A stretch of DNA of 64,000 bases from Paraperibacillus marinus (GCF_046237605.1 NZ_CP143542.1:496001-560000), one strand, 5' to 3'; numbered from the stretch's first letter, positions 16,947 to 26,825 are shown. The notes: a model not told the origin generated them from the sequence alone. Numbers and translations: made by a program.

Positions 16947-18290
16947 ATGGCCAGTAAAAATTATTACGATGTAACAGAGTGGCCTGAGGGTAATCCATAT
17001 GAGGATATTGGTGAGGTCATCAACAGCATGATCGCAGATATTAAAAGCAGGCAAAGGGACACTGATGTGAATAAGGGCGGAAAACCCGGTGCGGTGATTT
17101 ATATTCCGCCGGGAGATTATCATCTTGCCAGTCAAGTAGTGATCGACATCAGTTTTCTTAAAATTATGGGTTCAGGGCACGGATTTACCTCTTCGAGCAT
17201 CCGTTTTAATACTCCTGAGAATGAATGGGGGAATTTGCATGAGTTATGGCCGGGCGGAAGCCGCATACTCGTAGATATTCCCCTGGGCGTAAATGACGAG
17301 GAATATAAAGGAGCTGCCTTTTATGTTGAACGAAGTGGAAATCCGCGTATAAGTTCAGTGGAGTTTGCTGACTTTTGTATTGATGGCCTGCATTTTATCG
17401 AAGATGGCTCAGGAGAACCAAATCCGGAAAACACCTATGTTAACGGGAAGACAGGTATTTATGTGGGGAGTGCCTGTGATTCCTTTCGGATTACAGGCAT
17501 GGGGTTTGTTTACTTAGAGCATGGAATTACGATTTATCATGGAGATGCCCTGACAATCCATAATAATTTCATCGCTGAATGCGGGAACTGCATAGAACTG
17601 CGGGGCTGGGGACAGGCTTCGAAAATAACCGATAACCTGATCGGAGCCGGTTTTAAAGGATATTCCATTTACGCTCAGAATTTTGGCGGACTTTTGATTA
17701 CCGCGAATAATATCTTTCCACGAGGGGCGAGCAGTATTTATCTGGATGGTGTAACACGCTCCAGCATCACGAATAATCGGCTGCATTCATTTTATCCAGG
17801 CATGGTGGTACTAAGTGAAAATTGCTCGGAGAACCTGGTTTCTTCCAATCACTTTTTACGCGACCATGAACCCTGGACTCCTTTCCAGGGAATAGACAAT
17901 GGTTTAAACGATGTGTATGGTCTTCTCTCTATAAACGGTCATCATAATTCTGTAATGGCTAATCACTTTTCTGAAGTAATAAATACTGGGAACATCAAGC
18001 CGGCTGGAGCAACACCTGTCATCATCCGCGTTGTATCGGGAAATGGAAATTATATTTCTAATAATCATGTTGTAGCTACAGAGGTGCATGCCAAGGTAAG
18101 TGATTCGTGTTTCTCTGCACAAGTAGAAGCTTTGCTGACAACCGAAGCATCAGAGCCGGTGACCGTCACAACCGTACTGGTAGAAAAAGAATCACTTCAA
18201 AATACGATTCTTGATTCAGGAAGTGATGCTCAGGTTGTTATGGATAAGGCTGTGAATGCCTTCAGAGCCACTCCAATGCCAGGAGCTTAA
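16947..18290 (+). CDS. GH91 right-handed beta-helix enzyme (inulin fructotransferase / DFA III hydrolase family)
   Basis: A 447-residue protein whose wording follows GH91 closely. Diagnostic stretches are FIAECGNCIELRGWGQ with candidate catalytic Glu211 and Glu217, NNIFPRGASSIYLDG, NRLHSFYPGM, NGLNDVYGL and IKPAGATPVIIRV. Secreted members convert inulin to difructose anhydride III (EC 4.2.2.18), while intracellular members hydrolyse difructose anhydride III back to inulobiose. This protein has no signal peptide and sits in an import operon, which favours the second role; this is inference. The ATG at 16947 has AGGAG 7 bases upstream, while the ATG at 16941 is too close to it. Confidence 0.85.
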   Translation: MASKNYYDVTEWPEGNPYEDIGEVINSMIADIKSRQRDTDVNKGGKPGAVIYIPPGDYHLASQVVIDISFLKIMGSGHGFTSSSIRFNTPENEWGNLHELWPGGSRILVDIPLGVNDEEYKGAAFYVERSGNPRISSVEFADFCIDGLHFIEDGSGEPNPENTYVNGKTGIYVGSACDSFRITGMGFVYLEHGITIYHGDALTIHNNFIAECGNCIELRGWGQASKITDNLIGAGFKGYSIYAQNFGGLLITANNIFPRGASSIYLDGVTRSSITNNRLHSFYPGMVVLSENCSENLVSSNHFLRDHEPWTPFQGIDNGLNDVYGLLSINGHHNSVMANHFSEVINTGNIKPAGATPVIIRVVSGNGNYISNNHVVATEVHAKVSDSCFSAQVEALLTTEASEPVTVTTVLVEKESLQNTILDSGSDAQVVMDKAVNAFRATPMPGA

Positions 18291-18304
18291 AAATTATCTT
18301 TGTG

Positions 18305-18336
18305 AAGGGCTTCCCAGCGGGGAAGTGCCTCTTTTT
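18305..18336 (+). terminator. Terminator after the GH91 gene
   Basis: GGGCTTCCC pairs with GGGAAGTGCC and is followed by CTTTTTAT. It separates the catabolic genes from the two-component system. Confidence 0.65.
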
Positions 18337-18432
18337 ATCTAAGAAAAGTATTGAAAGCGGCCAAAAATGAACCAGTGATGAGTTATAATTTTGAATAAGA
18401 GAAAATGAAAAATTTTAAACTGGAGATACCTA

Positions 18433-20181
18433 ATGGCCAAACTCATGAGACTCATCGACTCTCCAATTAAGCGCAAGATTATCTTATTGGCACTGTTTTC
18501 AGCTTTGATTCCTTTACTTGTGATTGGCCCGTTAACATTCATTTACTTTAGTAAAGTAATAGAAAATAAAGTGTCTACAACGATTGATAACTTTTTAACG
18601 AATGTCGACTGGAATATTGATGCTTTCGGAAGCAGTGTGGAAAATTTATCGAATGATATCTTTCTTTCAAATGAAATACAGTCTTATTTAACTTATAACA
18701 AGACGGATGCAAAATTATACAGATTAGAGACGTCCTCTCTGGAAAACTTGAATAATATTACTGTGGTAAATAACCCTTATATCAACGCGATTTACGTTGG
18801 GAATGACAATCACGGCTTTTTGAAAGTGAACCGCGGGGACCGGAATATGAAGAGTGACATCTATTCAGAAGTTAAAAAGTCCAATATTTATCCGCATTTA
18901 CTTCATAGCGAGTGGCAGGGTGAATGGCTGAATGGCAGTGATTTAGAACTCGTAAAAGATAGTAATCCATCTTTACTTTACGGAAGAAATATCCGGGATC
19001 TTGGGACGAAGGAGCAAAATGGGATTGTCCTGATCAATCTGGATCGTTCATATTTTGAGGATATGTTCAGAAAGAGTAATCCTCCAGGTGATATTTTAAT
19101 AGTGGATGATGATGAAATTCTGTTTTCAAGCAGCAACCGTTTCTCTTCCTCTCAGATAGCCGAGTTTATTCAAGACCGGGAGAGGGGCGGAACAAGTAAA
19201 AAAATGATCAATGGAACTCGATATTTCTTTAATGTTCATACAAACAAGAAAACAAATTGGGATGTTGTCAGTATCATTCCGTATAAAAATATAGTCCGCG
19301 AGGTTAACCAGCTGCGGTTGGTAACCATATCCCTATTGGTCACTGCCTTAATCATCTCCCTGATTTTTGCTTTATTTATCACGAGGAGAATAACTAATCA
19401 GTTAAGCATGCTGCGCACAGTTGTAGAAAAAATGGAAAAACGGGACAAAATAGCAGGTATTGATTTTAATAATAAAGATGAACTTGGAGAGATCGGGAAT
19501 CAGATTGTGCACCTTTATAATTGGAATAATGACCTGACACAAAGGTTATATAAATCACAGCTCAAGGAAAAGGAAGCAGAACTCTTAGCCTTGCAGAGCC
19601 ACATAAATCCGCATTTTTTATATAATACGCTGAACACCGTTTATTGGATGGCAGAGAAAGCAAAAGCGAAACAAATTGCCCAAATTGCGATTAACTTGTC
19701 AAAAATCTTTAAACTGACCTTAAATGATGGAAATCATATTACCTCTGTAAAGAATGAAATCGAACAAGTTAAAAGTTATCTGGATATCCAAAATATCCGT
19801 TTTGACCATAAAATCCACTACTCATTTAAGATTGAACCTGACATCATGGAAGAAAGTATCATTAAATTGCTGTTACAGCCCATTGTAGAAAACGCGGTAT
19901 ACCACGGACTGGAACATCAAGAAAGCGGTACGATTATGATTGAAGGCACAAGGATCGAGGAAGGGCTGCTTTTCATTATTCGTGATACAGGAAAGGGCTT
20001 TGACATGAAGGCAGCAGATGGAAGTAAAAGTGGGTATGCTTTAAAAAATATCAATGAACGATTGAAGATTTATTATGGAGAAGAATACGGATTAAAGATT
20101 GAAAGTGAAATAGGAAAGGGAACTACTGTTTATCTTAAGGCTGGCCTAAAGAATGACGAAATCATCCATGACAATTTTTAA
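18433..20181 (+). CDS. YesM-type membrane sensor histidine kinase
   Basis: A 582-residue kinase. Membrane helix 1 spans about 17-39 and helix 2 about 293-316, enclosing an extracellular sensor domain, with a HAMP linker after it. The LytS/YesM phosphoacceptor motif is LQSHINPHFLYNTLNTVYWM with His390, and the ATPase N-box is LLQPIVENAVYHGLEHQ. These kinases sense extracytoplasmic sugars, often together with the binding lipoprotein. Together with the response regulator that follows, it most likely controls the fructoside operon upstream. The start is an ATG after GGAGAT. Confidence 0.9.
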   Translation: MAKLMRLIDSPIKRKIILLALFSALIPLLVIGPLTFIYFSKVIENKVSTTIDNFLTNVDWNIDAFGSSVENLSNDIFLSNEIQSYLTYNKTDAKLYRLETSSLENLNNITVVNNPYINAIYVGNDNHGFLKVNRGDRNMKSDIYSEVKKSNIYPHLLHSEWQGEWLNGSDLELVKDSNPSLLYGRNIRDLGTKEQNGIVLINLDRSYFEDMFRKSNPPGDILIVDDDEILFSSSNRFSSSQIAEFIQDRERGGTSKKMINGTRYFFNVHTNKKTNWDVVSIIPYKNIVREVNQLRLVTISLLVTALIISLIFALFITRRITNQLSMLRTVVEKMEKRDKIAGIDFNNKDELGEIGNQIVHLYNWNNDLTQRLYKSQLKEKEAELLALQSHINPHFLYNTLNTVYWMAEKAKAKQIAQIAINLSKIFKLTLNDGNHITSVKNEIEQVKSYLDIQNIRFDHKIHYSFKIEPDIMEESIIKLLLQPIVENAVYHGLEHQESGTIMIEGTRIEEGLLFIIRDTGKGFDMKAADGSKSGYALKNINERLKIYYGEEYGLKIESEIGKGTTVYLKAGLKNDEIIHDNF

Positions 20182-20194
20182 GGAGTTTTCTAAT

Positions 20195-21739
20195 ATGTAT
20201 AAACTTTTGATTGTTGATGATGAAAAGATTGTAATTGAAGGCTTAAAATCAGTAGTTAACTGGCAGAAGCACCAGATTGAAATTGCAGGATCTGCCTCAG
20301 ATGGAGAAGAAGCGCTTAAAGAAATCATGGATAAAAAGCCTGACATCGTGTTAGCAGACATAAGAATGCCAAAATTAAATGGCTTGGATTTGATTCAAGA
20401 AACAAAAGCTCTCAATCTTGATACTGTTTTTATCATTATCAGCGGCTATTCAACGTTTGATTACGCCAAAAGGGCTATCCAGCTCGAGGCAGTGGACTAT
20501 CTCGTTAAACCTATTGAAGTAGATGCAATCATTCATTCTATAAAAAATGCCGTTTTAAAACTGGAAAAGATAAAGAATGAAAAAAGTGCAGCCCAACGGA
20601 TGAATGAATATCAATTGGTTTTAGAAGAAAAGCGTGTTCTTGATTACATACTGGGCCAAAGATTTGCTGAGCCTGACAATGATCAAAAACTGCAAAGTTT
20701 TTCTTGCTTAAACATCGGATTGAAAGGGTTTAACTGGGAAATTATGAATGCTGCTGAAAAAATTCAAGCGTCCATAAAGTGTATAAAAAGCCTATTGGAA
20801 AACAGGAAGATTCAGCACTTTGTCTATACGATTGACAGCGAAATCGTCATCATGATTTCAAATGCTGATTCAGAGCTCGGCAAAACCCTTGTGCAGGATC
20901 TTGTATCCTTGCTCTTTCATGTTATGAACATAAGGCCCGTCGTCGGGGTGAGTAATATCTATGGAACGATTTCAAACATAAAGAAAGCCTATAGTGAAGC
21001 AAGAGAAGCGTTGAAAAATGGTGTTTTTTCAAACAGGTTAATAACTCATTATAAAGAATTAGAAACATTCAATACCTCCTTTGATAACCGGATTATTGAA
21101 AAAATTGATGCCTATTTTAATGGAAAAGGCGCAGACCTCCTTAGCGGCTTGAATCTTTTCATTCACACCGTTTTTCTAGACTGCCAGCAGAACAGCCTCC
21201 CTCCAGAAAAAACAAAATACGTCTGTTTTAAAATCGTTACTCATTTCCTGGAATATATTGAAAGTGAATATGAAATCAATAAAAACGGCGGTGAACGATA
21301 TTCCGTTTACCAGGAATTAAATCAGCTGCAGTCTTATGAAGAAATCAAAGTTTGGCTGGAACAATTCATCGGGCAGTCCACTGCTAATTTAACTGAAAAC
21401 CATGTGTCCTATAATGAGAAATTAATCATTGATTTAAAGAGTTTCATTAATTCTAATTATAAAGAACCGATTGTTTTAGATGACTTAGGCAAGCTGTTCC
21501 ATAAAAATCCGGCCTACCTCTGTAACTTGTTTTCTAAGGCAGGCGGCAGCACCATCTTTGAATATATTACAAAGGTCAGATTAAATAATGCCAAGAAATT
21601 GTTAAGAACCACGAATTTAAAGGTATCGGAGATTTGTAAACAGTCAGGCTATGAAAATCAAAAGTACTTTAATCAAGTATTTAAGAAACATATCGGAATG
21701 ACCCCTGGTCTTTATCGTTCACAGCACATACTAAAGTAA
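20195..21739 (+). CDS. YesN-type response regulator with AraC DNA-binding domain
   Basis: A 514-residue regulator. The receiver domain starts MYKLLIVDDEKIV with the phosphorylation site Asp55 in VLADIRMPK and Lys in YLVKPIE. A long linker follows, then a C-terminal AraC/XylS pair of helix-turn-helix motifs (SNYKEPIVLDDLGKLFHKN, YFNQVFKKHIGMTPGLYR). The ATG at 20195 with AAGGAG upstream is preferred over an overlapping longer frame. It is separated from the kinase stop by 13 bases. Confidence 0.9.
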   Translation: MYKLLIVDDEKIVIEGLKSVVNWQKHQIEIAGSASDGEEALKEIMDKKPDIVLADIRMPKLNGLDLIQETKALNLDTVFIIISGYSTFDYAKRAIQLEAVDYLVKPIEVDAIIHSIKNAVLKLEKIKNEKSAAQRMNEYQLVLEEKRVLDYILGQRFAEPDNDQKLQSFSCLNIGLKGFNWEIMNAAEKIQASIKCIKSLLENRKIQHFVYTIDSEIVIMISNADSELGKTLVQDLVSLLFHVMNIRPVVGVSNIYGTISNIKKAYSEAREALKNGVFSNRLITHYKELETFNTSFDNRIIEKIDAYFNGKGADLLSGLNLFIHTVFLDCQQNSLPPEKTKYVCFKIVTHFLEYIESEYEINKNGGERYSVYQELNQLQSYEEIKVWLEQFIGQSTANLTENHVSYNEKLIIDLKSFINSNYKEPIVLDDLGKLFHKNPAYLCNLFSKAGGSTIFEYITKVRLNNAKKLLRTTNLKVSEICKQSGYENQKYFNQVFKKHIGMTPGLYRSQHILK

Positions 21740-21742
21740 AGG

Positions 21743-21799
21743 CAGCCATATAGGATCAGTTTGGCTCTTGTATCCGAAGAGTCTGACCCTATATGGCTG
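21743..21799. repeat. Perfect 12-bp inverted repeat after the response regulator
   Basis: CAGCCATATAGG at 21743-21754 is mirrored by CCTATATGGCTG at 21788-21799. There is no T-run, so it is more likely a mRNA 3' end stabiliser or protein site than a classical terminator. A region of about 220 bases without a gene follows. Confidence 0.6.
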
Positions 21800-22027
21800 A
21801 TACTGTAAAAGCTGATGAATCCCATTCAGGAGCTTTGTTTCCGTGACCAAGGGCTGCAATTTACTGAGGAGCACAGGTTTGGTCAACTCTTAATTTCCTC
21901 TTGACTCTTGCTGTCCCCTAAATAAAAATTAAGTTACAGCACAGTCCCTTACCTAAATTGGCTCCAGTCGCTTTTAAATAGTCTGAATAGTAAAACTTCA
22001 TTTAAGCGTAAGAGGAGGAATTGAGTG

Positions 22028-22696
22028 ATGAAATTACTGCTTACATCTGGAGGCGTCATTAACAAAAGCATACATGACGCGCTGGTTGACATGCTGGACA
22101 AGCCGATTGCCGAGTCAAACGCCCTGTGCATTCCCACCGCCATGTACGGACACCCATGGGTGGGCCCCGGTGTCAAAGCTTGGGAGTTCATAACCGGTAA
22201 AGAAGAAAATCCAATGGTCAGCCTGGGCTGGAAATCCGTCGGCATACTGGAGCTCACAGCGCTGCCGAGTCTTAGTGAAGACCGCTGGGTGCCGGTGGTG
22301 CAGGAGACGGACGTCCTGCTGGTTTCGGGAGGCGACGCCCTCTACCTAAGTTACTGGATGAAACAGTCGGGACTTGTAGAACTCCTGCCCTCACTGCGTT
22401 CAGTCTATGTGGGAATGAGCGCGGGAAGTATGGTGATGGCCCCTAACATCGGAGAAGACTTCGTTGGCTGGACTCCGCCCAGCGGTGGTGATGAAGCACT
22501 CGGTCTGGTCGATTTTTCCATGTTCCCGCATCTCGAACACGAGATGCTTCCCGATAACACGATGGCAGCTGCAGAGAAATGGGCGGCCGGGATGAAGGGG
22601 CCGGCGTATGCAGTGGATGATGAAACGGCTATTAAAGTGATGGATGGTGAGGTTGAGGTTGTATCGGAGGGGCAGTGGAGGTTGTTTACGCCGTAA
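22028..22696 (+). CDS. Peptidase S51 family (dipeptidase E / cyanophycinase-like)
   Basis: A protein of about 222 residues with a class-I-amidotransferase-like fold. The nucleophile elbow is YVGMSAGSMV with the catalytic Ser in GxSAGS, preceded by the strand LLVSGGDALYLSYWM. The family includes the aspartyl dipeptidase PepE and YgaJ-like proteins. The start could be the GTG at 22025 or the ATG at 22028; AGAGGAGG is suitably placed for either. It has higher GC than its neighbours and stands alone. Confidence 0.82.
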   Translation: MKLLLTSGGVINKSIHDALVDMLDKPIAESNALCIPTAMYGHPWVGPGVKAWEFITGKEENPMVSLGWKSVGILELTALPSLSEDRWVPVVQETDVLLVSGGDALYLSYWMKQSGLVELLPSLRSVYVGMSAGSMVMAPNIGEDFVGWTPPSGGDEALGLVDFSMFPHLEHEMLPDNTMAAAEKWAAGMKGPAYAVDDETAIKVMDGEVEVVSEGQWRLFTP

Positions 22697-22909
22697 TTTG
22701 ATAGGCTGCCAGTCATATATACTTATAATTGAAGAGATGAAGTAAACATTTCGGAGGCATTCCCTGAAGGGTTTGCTTTTTTTCTTTTACCACTTCTGTA
22801 TGTGTGCATCTAGCACCACTACTGAATTTTACTTAGATAAATACAACAAAGCGGCTCCTAATGCTAAAATAGAATATATTTACATAAAAACTAACTAGGC
22901 GGGATACCC

Positions 22910-23206
22910 ATGCAAGACCTCATAAACAAGATCATACAATTCCGGGAAGAAAGAAACTGGGGCCAGTATCATAATGAGAAGGATCTGGCATTATCCATTT
23001 CGCTTGAGGCGAGTGAGCTTCTGGAAAACTTCCAATGGAGGAGCAGCGAGGAAGCGGTGGCGGAGTCGAGGCAGAATATTAAGGAAGAGATGGCGGATGT
23101 GTTCATCTATCTTTTGCAGCTGGCGGACAAAATGGAGATCGATTTGGTGGACGAGGCTCATAAGAAGATGGAGAAGAATGCGATTAAATATCCTGTTACT
23201 AAATGA
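22910..23206 (+). CDS. MazG-like nucleotide pyrophosphohydrolase
   Basis: A 98-residue all-alpha NTP-PPase of the MazG/RS21-C6 superfamily. The metal-binding pattern LEASELLENFQW followed by KEEMADVFIYLLQLAD carries the E-x2-E and E-x2-D ligands. Such enzymes remove unusual or depleted nucleotides to monophosphates. It lies 35 bases before the GIY-YIG/DUF2075 helicase and probably forms one transcript with it, which suggests a joint role in nucleic-acid or phage response. Confidence 0.88.
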   Translation: MQDLINKIIQFREERNWGQYHNEKDLALSISLEASELLENFQWRSSEEAVAESRQNIKEEMADVFIYLLQLADKMEIDLVDEAHKKMEKNAIKYPVTK

Positions 23207-23241
23207 ACTTCACTATGCGCATGAAGGCAGGTAAATGACAT

Positions 23242-24870
23242 ATGAGCCAGGTAGATATAAAGACTATGCCTTTTAACAGAGAGTCATTAGATAGCTTGAG
23301 TGATAAGTATTATGCTAATTATCCTGTGGTTTATTTCCTGAATAATGATACGACTGTCTATATTGGTGAAACGGTAGCTGTCCGGAATCGGATGAAGAAT
23401 CATTTGAATAATCAGGAAAGAAAATCGTTGAACAAAATGAGTCTGATTATTCATGACAGATTTAACCGATCGGCTACTTATAATATTGAAACGAAGCTCA
23501 TTAATTACTTTTTGGCGGATGAGCGGTATAAGCTGCAGAATAAGAGTCAGACGGCGAAAAGTGTTGTGCACAATTATCATAACAAGCCTTATTTTGATGA
23601 AGAAGTGTTCGGGGATATATGGGATGAACTCCTGAAGAGGAAGATCGTTGATCACCCCAGAACGGCCATTGAAAATAAAGACGTTTTTAAATTATCTCCC
23701 TTCAAGGAACTAACCATTGAACAGTTGGAGCTGCAGCTGAAAATCATTGAAGTCTGCGAGAAGCATATTGCTGATGAACAAACCTTTGTTTTCCTGATCA
23801 AGGGAGAAGCGGGCGTTGGCAAAAGCGTTGTGTTAAGCTCCGTTTTTAATCGAATACAGGAGCTGTCCAAGGAAAAAGACTCCAACCTGCATGGTAAAGA
23901 AAATTATCTTTTAGTAAATCACTCAGAAATGCTGAAAACATACAAGAAAATTGCCGGGAATGTGAAGGCACTTAGTAAAAAGAATTTTGAAAAGCCCACT
24001 GTCTTCATTAATAAACGGAAAAAGCTTGAGAAGAAAGCGGGTATTGTACTCGTGGATGAAGCGCACCTGCTGCTGACCAAGCCAGATCCATACAATAGTT
24101 TTACAGAGGAAAATCAGCTGCAGGAAATCATCAGGCACAGCCGGGTAGTTATAGCCGTTTATGATGATAAACAAGTGCTGAAAATGAAGAGCTATTGGGA
24201 CGAAAGCAAATTGGACAGCATCCTGGGGGCGTGCAATACAGAAGAGCCGTATGAATTAACGAACCAATTCCGCATGCGGGCAAGTTCCGAAATGGTGAAA
24301 TGGATTGACCAGTTTGTAGAAAAGAAGATTACGTCCCTTCCAGAGCATCCAAATTATGATTTCCGGATATTTGAGTCGGCTGCAAAGATGTATGAGGCGA
24401 TTCGAGCCCAAAACGAAAAGCATGGGTTGGCGCGGATTGTTTCTACCTTTGATTATGTCCACAAAAAGGACAAGCAAGAATATTACATAGAAGAAGAAGG
24501 CTTTAAGCTTCCCTGGAACGGCGACTACAAGAATGATACATGGGCCGAACATGCCGATACCATCAGGGAAGCCGGTTCAATCTATACGATCCAGGGGTTT
24601 GATCTAAATTATGCAGGCGTGATCCTCGGCCCATCGATTTCCTACGATGAGGAAACGGATACTTTAAAAATACTCACTGAGAAGTATAAGGACACCGAAG
24701 CCTACCGCGGCAAGGACGAATTTGAGGATAGTGAGAGTATAAAAGAAAAGATTATCCTGAACTCTCTGAACGTTTTGATGAAGAGAGGAATACACGGCCT
24801 GTATCTTTATGCCAGTGATCCAAAACTTCGTGCTCGGCTGAAAGAGCTGCAGCGAAAGGAGCGCTTATGA
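23242..24870 (+). CDS. GIY-YIG nuclease fused to DUF2075 superfamily-1-like helicase
   Basis: A 542-residue protein. Residues 25-100 are a GIY-YIG-type nuclease module: VVYFLNNDTTVYIGET has the two short strands at 29-31 and 40-42, followed by RNRMKNHL and a conserved glutamate in NIETKLINYF. Residues 170-540 are a DUF2075 ATPase with Walker A GEAGVGKS (Lys194), Walker B IVLVDEAHLLL (Asp272, Glu273) and a later IYTIQGFDLNYAGVILG motif. The combination suggests nucleic-acid unwinding coupled to cleavage. Location beside MazG and Wadjet implies a defence role, which is inference. Confidence 0.85.
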   Translation: MSQVDIKTMPFNRESLDSLSDKYYANYPVVYFLNNDTTVYIGETVAVRNRMKNHLNNQERKSLNKMSLIIHDRFNRSATYNIETKLINYFLADERYKLQNKSQTAKSVVHNYHNKPYFDEEVFGDIWDELLKRKIVDHPRTAIENKDVFKLSPFKELTIEQLELQLKIIEVCEKHIADEQTFVFLIKGEAGVGKSVVLSSVFNRIQELSKEKDSNLHGKENYLLVNHSEMLKTYKKIAGNVKALSKKNFEKPTVFINKRKKLEKKAGIVLVDEAHLLLTKPDPYNSFTEENQLQEIIRHSRVVIAVYDDKQVLKMKSYWDESKLDSILGACNTEEPYELTNQFRMRASSEMVKWIDQFVEKKITSLPEHPNYDFRIFESAAKMYEAIRAQNEKHGLARIVSTFDYVHKKDKQEYYIEEEGFKLPWNGDYKNDTWAEHADTIREAGSIYTIQGFDLNYAGVILGPSISYDEETDTLKILTEKYKDTEAYRGKDEFEDSESIKEKIILNSLNVLMKRGIHGLYLYASDPKLRARLKELQRKERL

Positions 24871-25172
24871 AAAAAATCATGCTGTTATCCATTGCCCTGG
24901 TGATCGTGCTGGCTGGCGGTGTTTGGAGCTATTTTGCTTACAAAAAGAATGACGCTAAGGACGCGGTACATGATTATCTTATCCAAAAGGGTGCGGATGA
25001 AAGGGAAATCAAGACTATAGAGCCGTTTATCGCTAATCTGCCGGGCGACCGGAATGTGATGGTGGCGGTTAAATTGGATAAGGATGAGAAGACGTATTAT
25101 TATTTCAAGGATAGCGATGACGGAGTAGTTTTGGAATCTTATACGCTGAACGGACAAGAATATGTGCAGTGA
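24867..25172 (+). CDS. DUF3139-family small exported protein
   Basis: A 101-residue protein with an N-terminal hydrophobic helix (KIMLLSIALVIVLAGGVWSY) and a compact DUF3139-like domain (DYLIQKGADEREI, YYYFKDSDDGVVL). The start overlaps the end of the helicase gene by 4 bases (ATGA), so the two are translationally coupled. Function unknown; the family is common in Bacillus. A strong terminator follows. Confidence 0.75.
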   Translation: MKKIMLLSIALVIVLAGGVWSYFAYKKNDAKDAVHDYLIQKGADEREIKTIEPFIANLPGDRNVMVAVKLDKDEKTYYYFKDSDDGVVLESYTLNGQEYVQ

Positions 25173-25205
25173 ACACGGCTTTGGTGTAAGCCGTGTTTTT
25201 TAATA
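25173..25205 (+). terminator. Terminator closing the MazG-helicase transcript
   Basis: AACACGGCTT pairs with AAGCCGTGTT and is followed by a T-run, separating this unit from the Wadjet operon. Confidence 0.85.
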
Positions 25206-25337
25206 TATAAAAACATAGCTTTTTTTATCTACAAAGCAGTGATTTCCAAAAAAATACAATGAACTTTCGACAAAACCTATGCAATCTCAATTACAATAGA
25301 AGCAAGACAAGACAAACAAATGGAATGAGGGAGAAGC

Positions 25338-26825
25338 ATGTATGACGGCAGCATGAAAAAGGTAACAGAAGCAAGTTATCTCACTGTGGACAAAGCTTGG
25401 AGTTACCGTTTTATACTAAGATACTTCTTCAATCAGCATGAAAGGATGAGGGATTTTATCCATCCTGAGGAGATCTATGAACATATTAAAAATATTCCAG
25501 AGTTTTATGGATATACAGAGGAGCAGATCCATCTGGATTTAGCTCAGCTGGTAAAGTGGAATAATCTGATTGCCAGGCAAGACATGGGAAAGGCCAAAAC
25601 GATCGAGGAATATAAAAAGAAGCGGTTTAGGTATCAATGCACTCCTTATACAGTTGAAATTGAGCGGATGCTGCAAAAACTGGAAGGGATAGGGGAGACC
25701 TTTCAGGGATCCCTTGAACGAACGCAATTTGATCGTTTGCTTCAGACGCTTGTCCAGCTTGAGACTATGATTTCATCTATACATAAAGAAAAAACTGAGG
25801 AAGTAGCACAGCTTTGGGAGGATTTGTTTAGTTATTTTACGAACATCAGGAGAAACACTGCTGATTATATAGCCTATATTAACAGTGAGAAAGTGGAGGA
25901 GCGGATGCAGAGTGAAGCTTTTCTCCTCTATAAAAACCAATTCACGGTTTATTTGCGGGATTTTATCGTCTCACTGCAAAAAACGGCCATGCAAATTCAG
26001 GAACGGTTAAAGGGCTTAACCCCTCAGAATATGCTAGTCCTTTACCAAAAAATTATAGAGTATAAGAACACAGTTCCCCGTTTAGAAGTAGTTGGTTTAT
26101 CGCATGAAGAGCTGATCATGGAGCAGTCAGCGCTTTGGGAGACGCTGTGTTTATGGTTCCTGGGCAGTGGAAATCGGCAAAGCGAGCTTGAGGTACTGCA
26201 AATACAGACAAACGAAATGATAAGGCGTATCACGCGGGTTGTACAAAGAATAGGGGAGAGGCACCAAAATTTTCGCAGCCGCAAACGGGATTATCACCAA
26301 TTGGCAAAATGGTTTATGCAAACACAGGATGTAAAAGAGGCACATCAACTTTCTTCTGTGGTATTTGGTACACTCGAAACTCATCATATTACAGGGGAAG
26401 GTGCTCAGACTGAAAACATTTATGCTGATATATGGGATGAGCCTCCGGCAGAAATTACGATAAAACCAAGAACGAACCGTTACCGTGAAAAAACGAAGCC
26501 TGGAGCTATCATTGCGACCCGAAAAGAGAAGGAAGCTATGAGGAAACAATATCTAGAGAAAATGGTAGAAGAAAAGCGGCAGGTTGAAAAGTATATGACG
26601 GACCGCAGAATTCAAATATCTCAGCTTCCGGTAGTAGAACCACATGTGCGGAAGCTCTTGCTTACCTGGATCGGAAAATCGATGACCAGTACGAATCAAA
26701 CCGTTAAAACCGAATATGGTATGACGTGCACGGTCATTTTGCATAAGGAAACGCGAGTAACGCTCTCTGCTCAGGATGGGCAGCTGGAAATGCCTGATGC
26801 AGAGCTCATATTTTCTGAGGAGTGA
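25338..26825 (+). CDS. jetA: Wadjet subunit JetA (TIGR02677/DUF2397 family)
   Basis: A 495-residue protein of the TIGR02677 type. N-terminal winged-helix-like region (WSYRFILRYFFNQHERMRDF), long helical middle, and a basic C-terminal part (EKEAMRKQYLEKM). JetA is the kleisin-like subunit of the condensin-like JetABC complex that recognises and extrudes closed circular plasmid DNA. ATG at 25338 follows GAGGGAG. Identification rests strongly on the order of four matching families. Confidence 0.88.
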   Translation: MYDGSMKKVTEASYLTVDKAWSYRFILRYFFNQHERMRDFIHPEEIYEHIKNIPEFYGYTEEQIHLDLAQLVKWNNLIARQDMGKAKTIEEYKKKRFRYQCTPYTVEIERMLQKLEGIGETFQGSLERTQFDRLLQTLVQLETMISSIHKEKTEEVAQLWEDLFSYFTNIRRNTADYIAYINSEKVEERMQSEAFLLYKNQFTVYLRDFIVSLQKTAMQIQERLKGLTPQNMLVLYQKIIEYKNTVPRLEVVGLSHEELIMEQSALWETLCLWFLGSGNRQSELEVLQIQTNEMIRRITRVVQRIGERHQNFRSRKRDYHQLAKWFMQTQDVKEAHQLSSVVFGTLETHHITGEGAQTENIYADIWDEPPAEITIKPRTNRYREKTKPGAIIATRKEKEAMRKQYLEKMVEEKRQVEKYMTDRRIQISQLPVVEPHVRKLLLTWIGKSMTSTNQTVKTEYGMTCTVILHKETRVTLSAQDGQLEMPDAELIFSEE

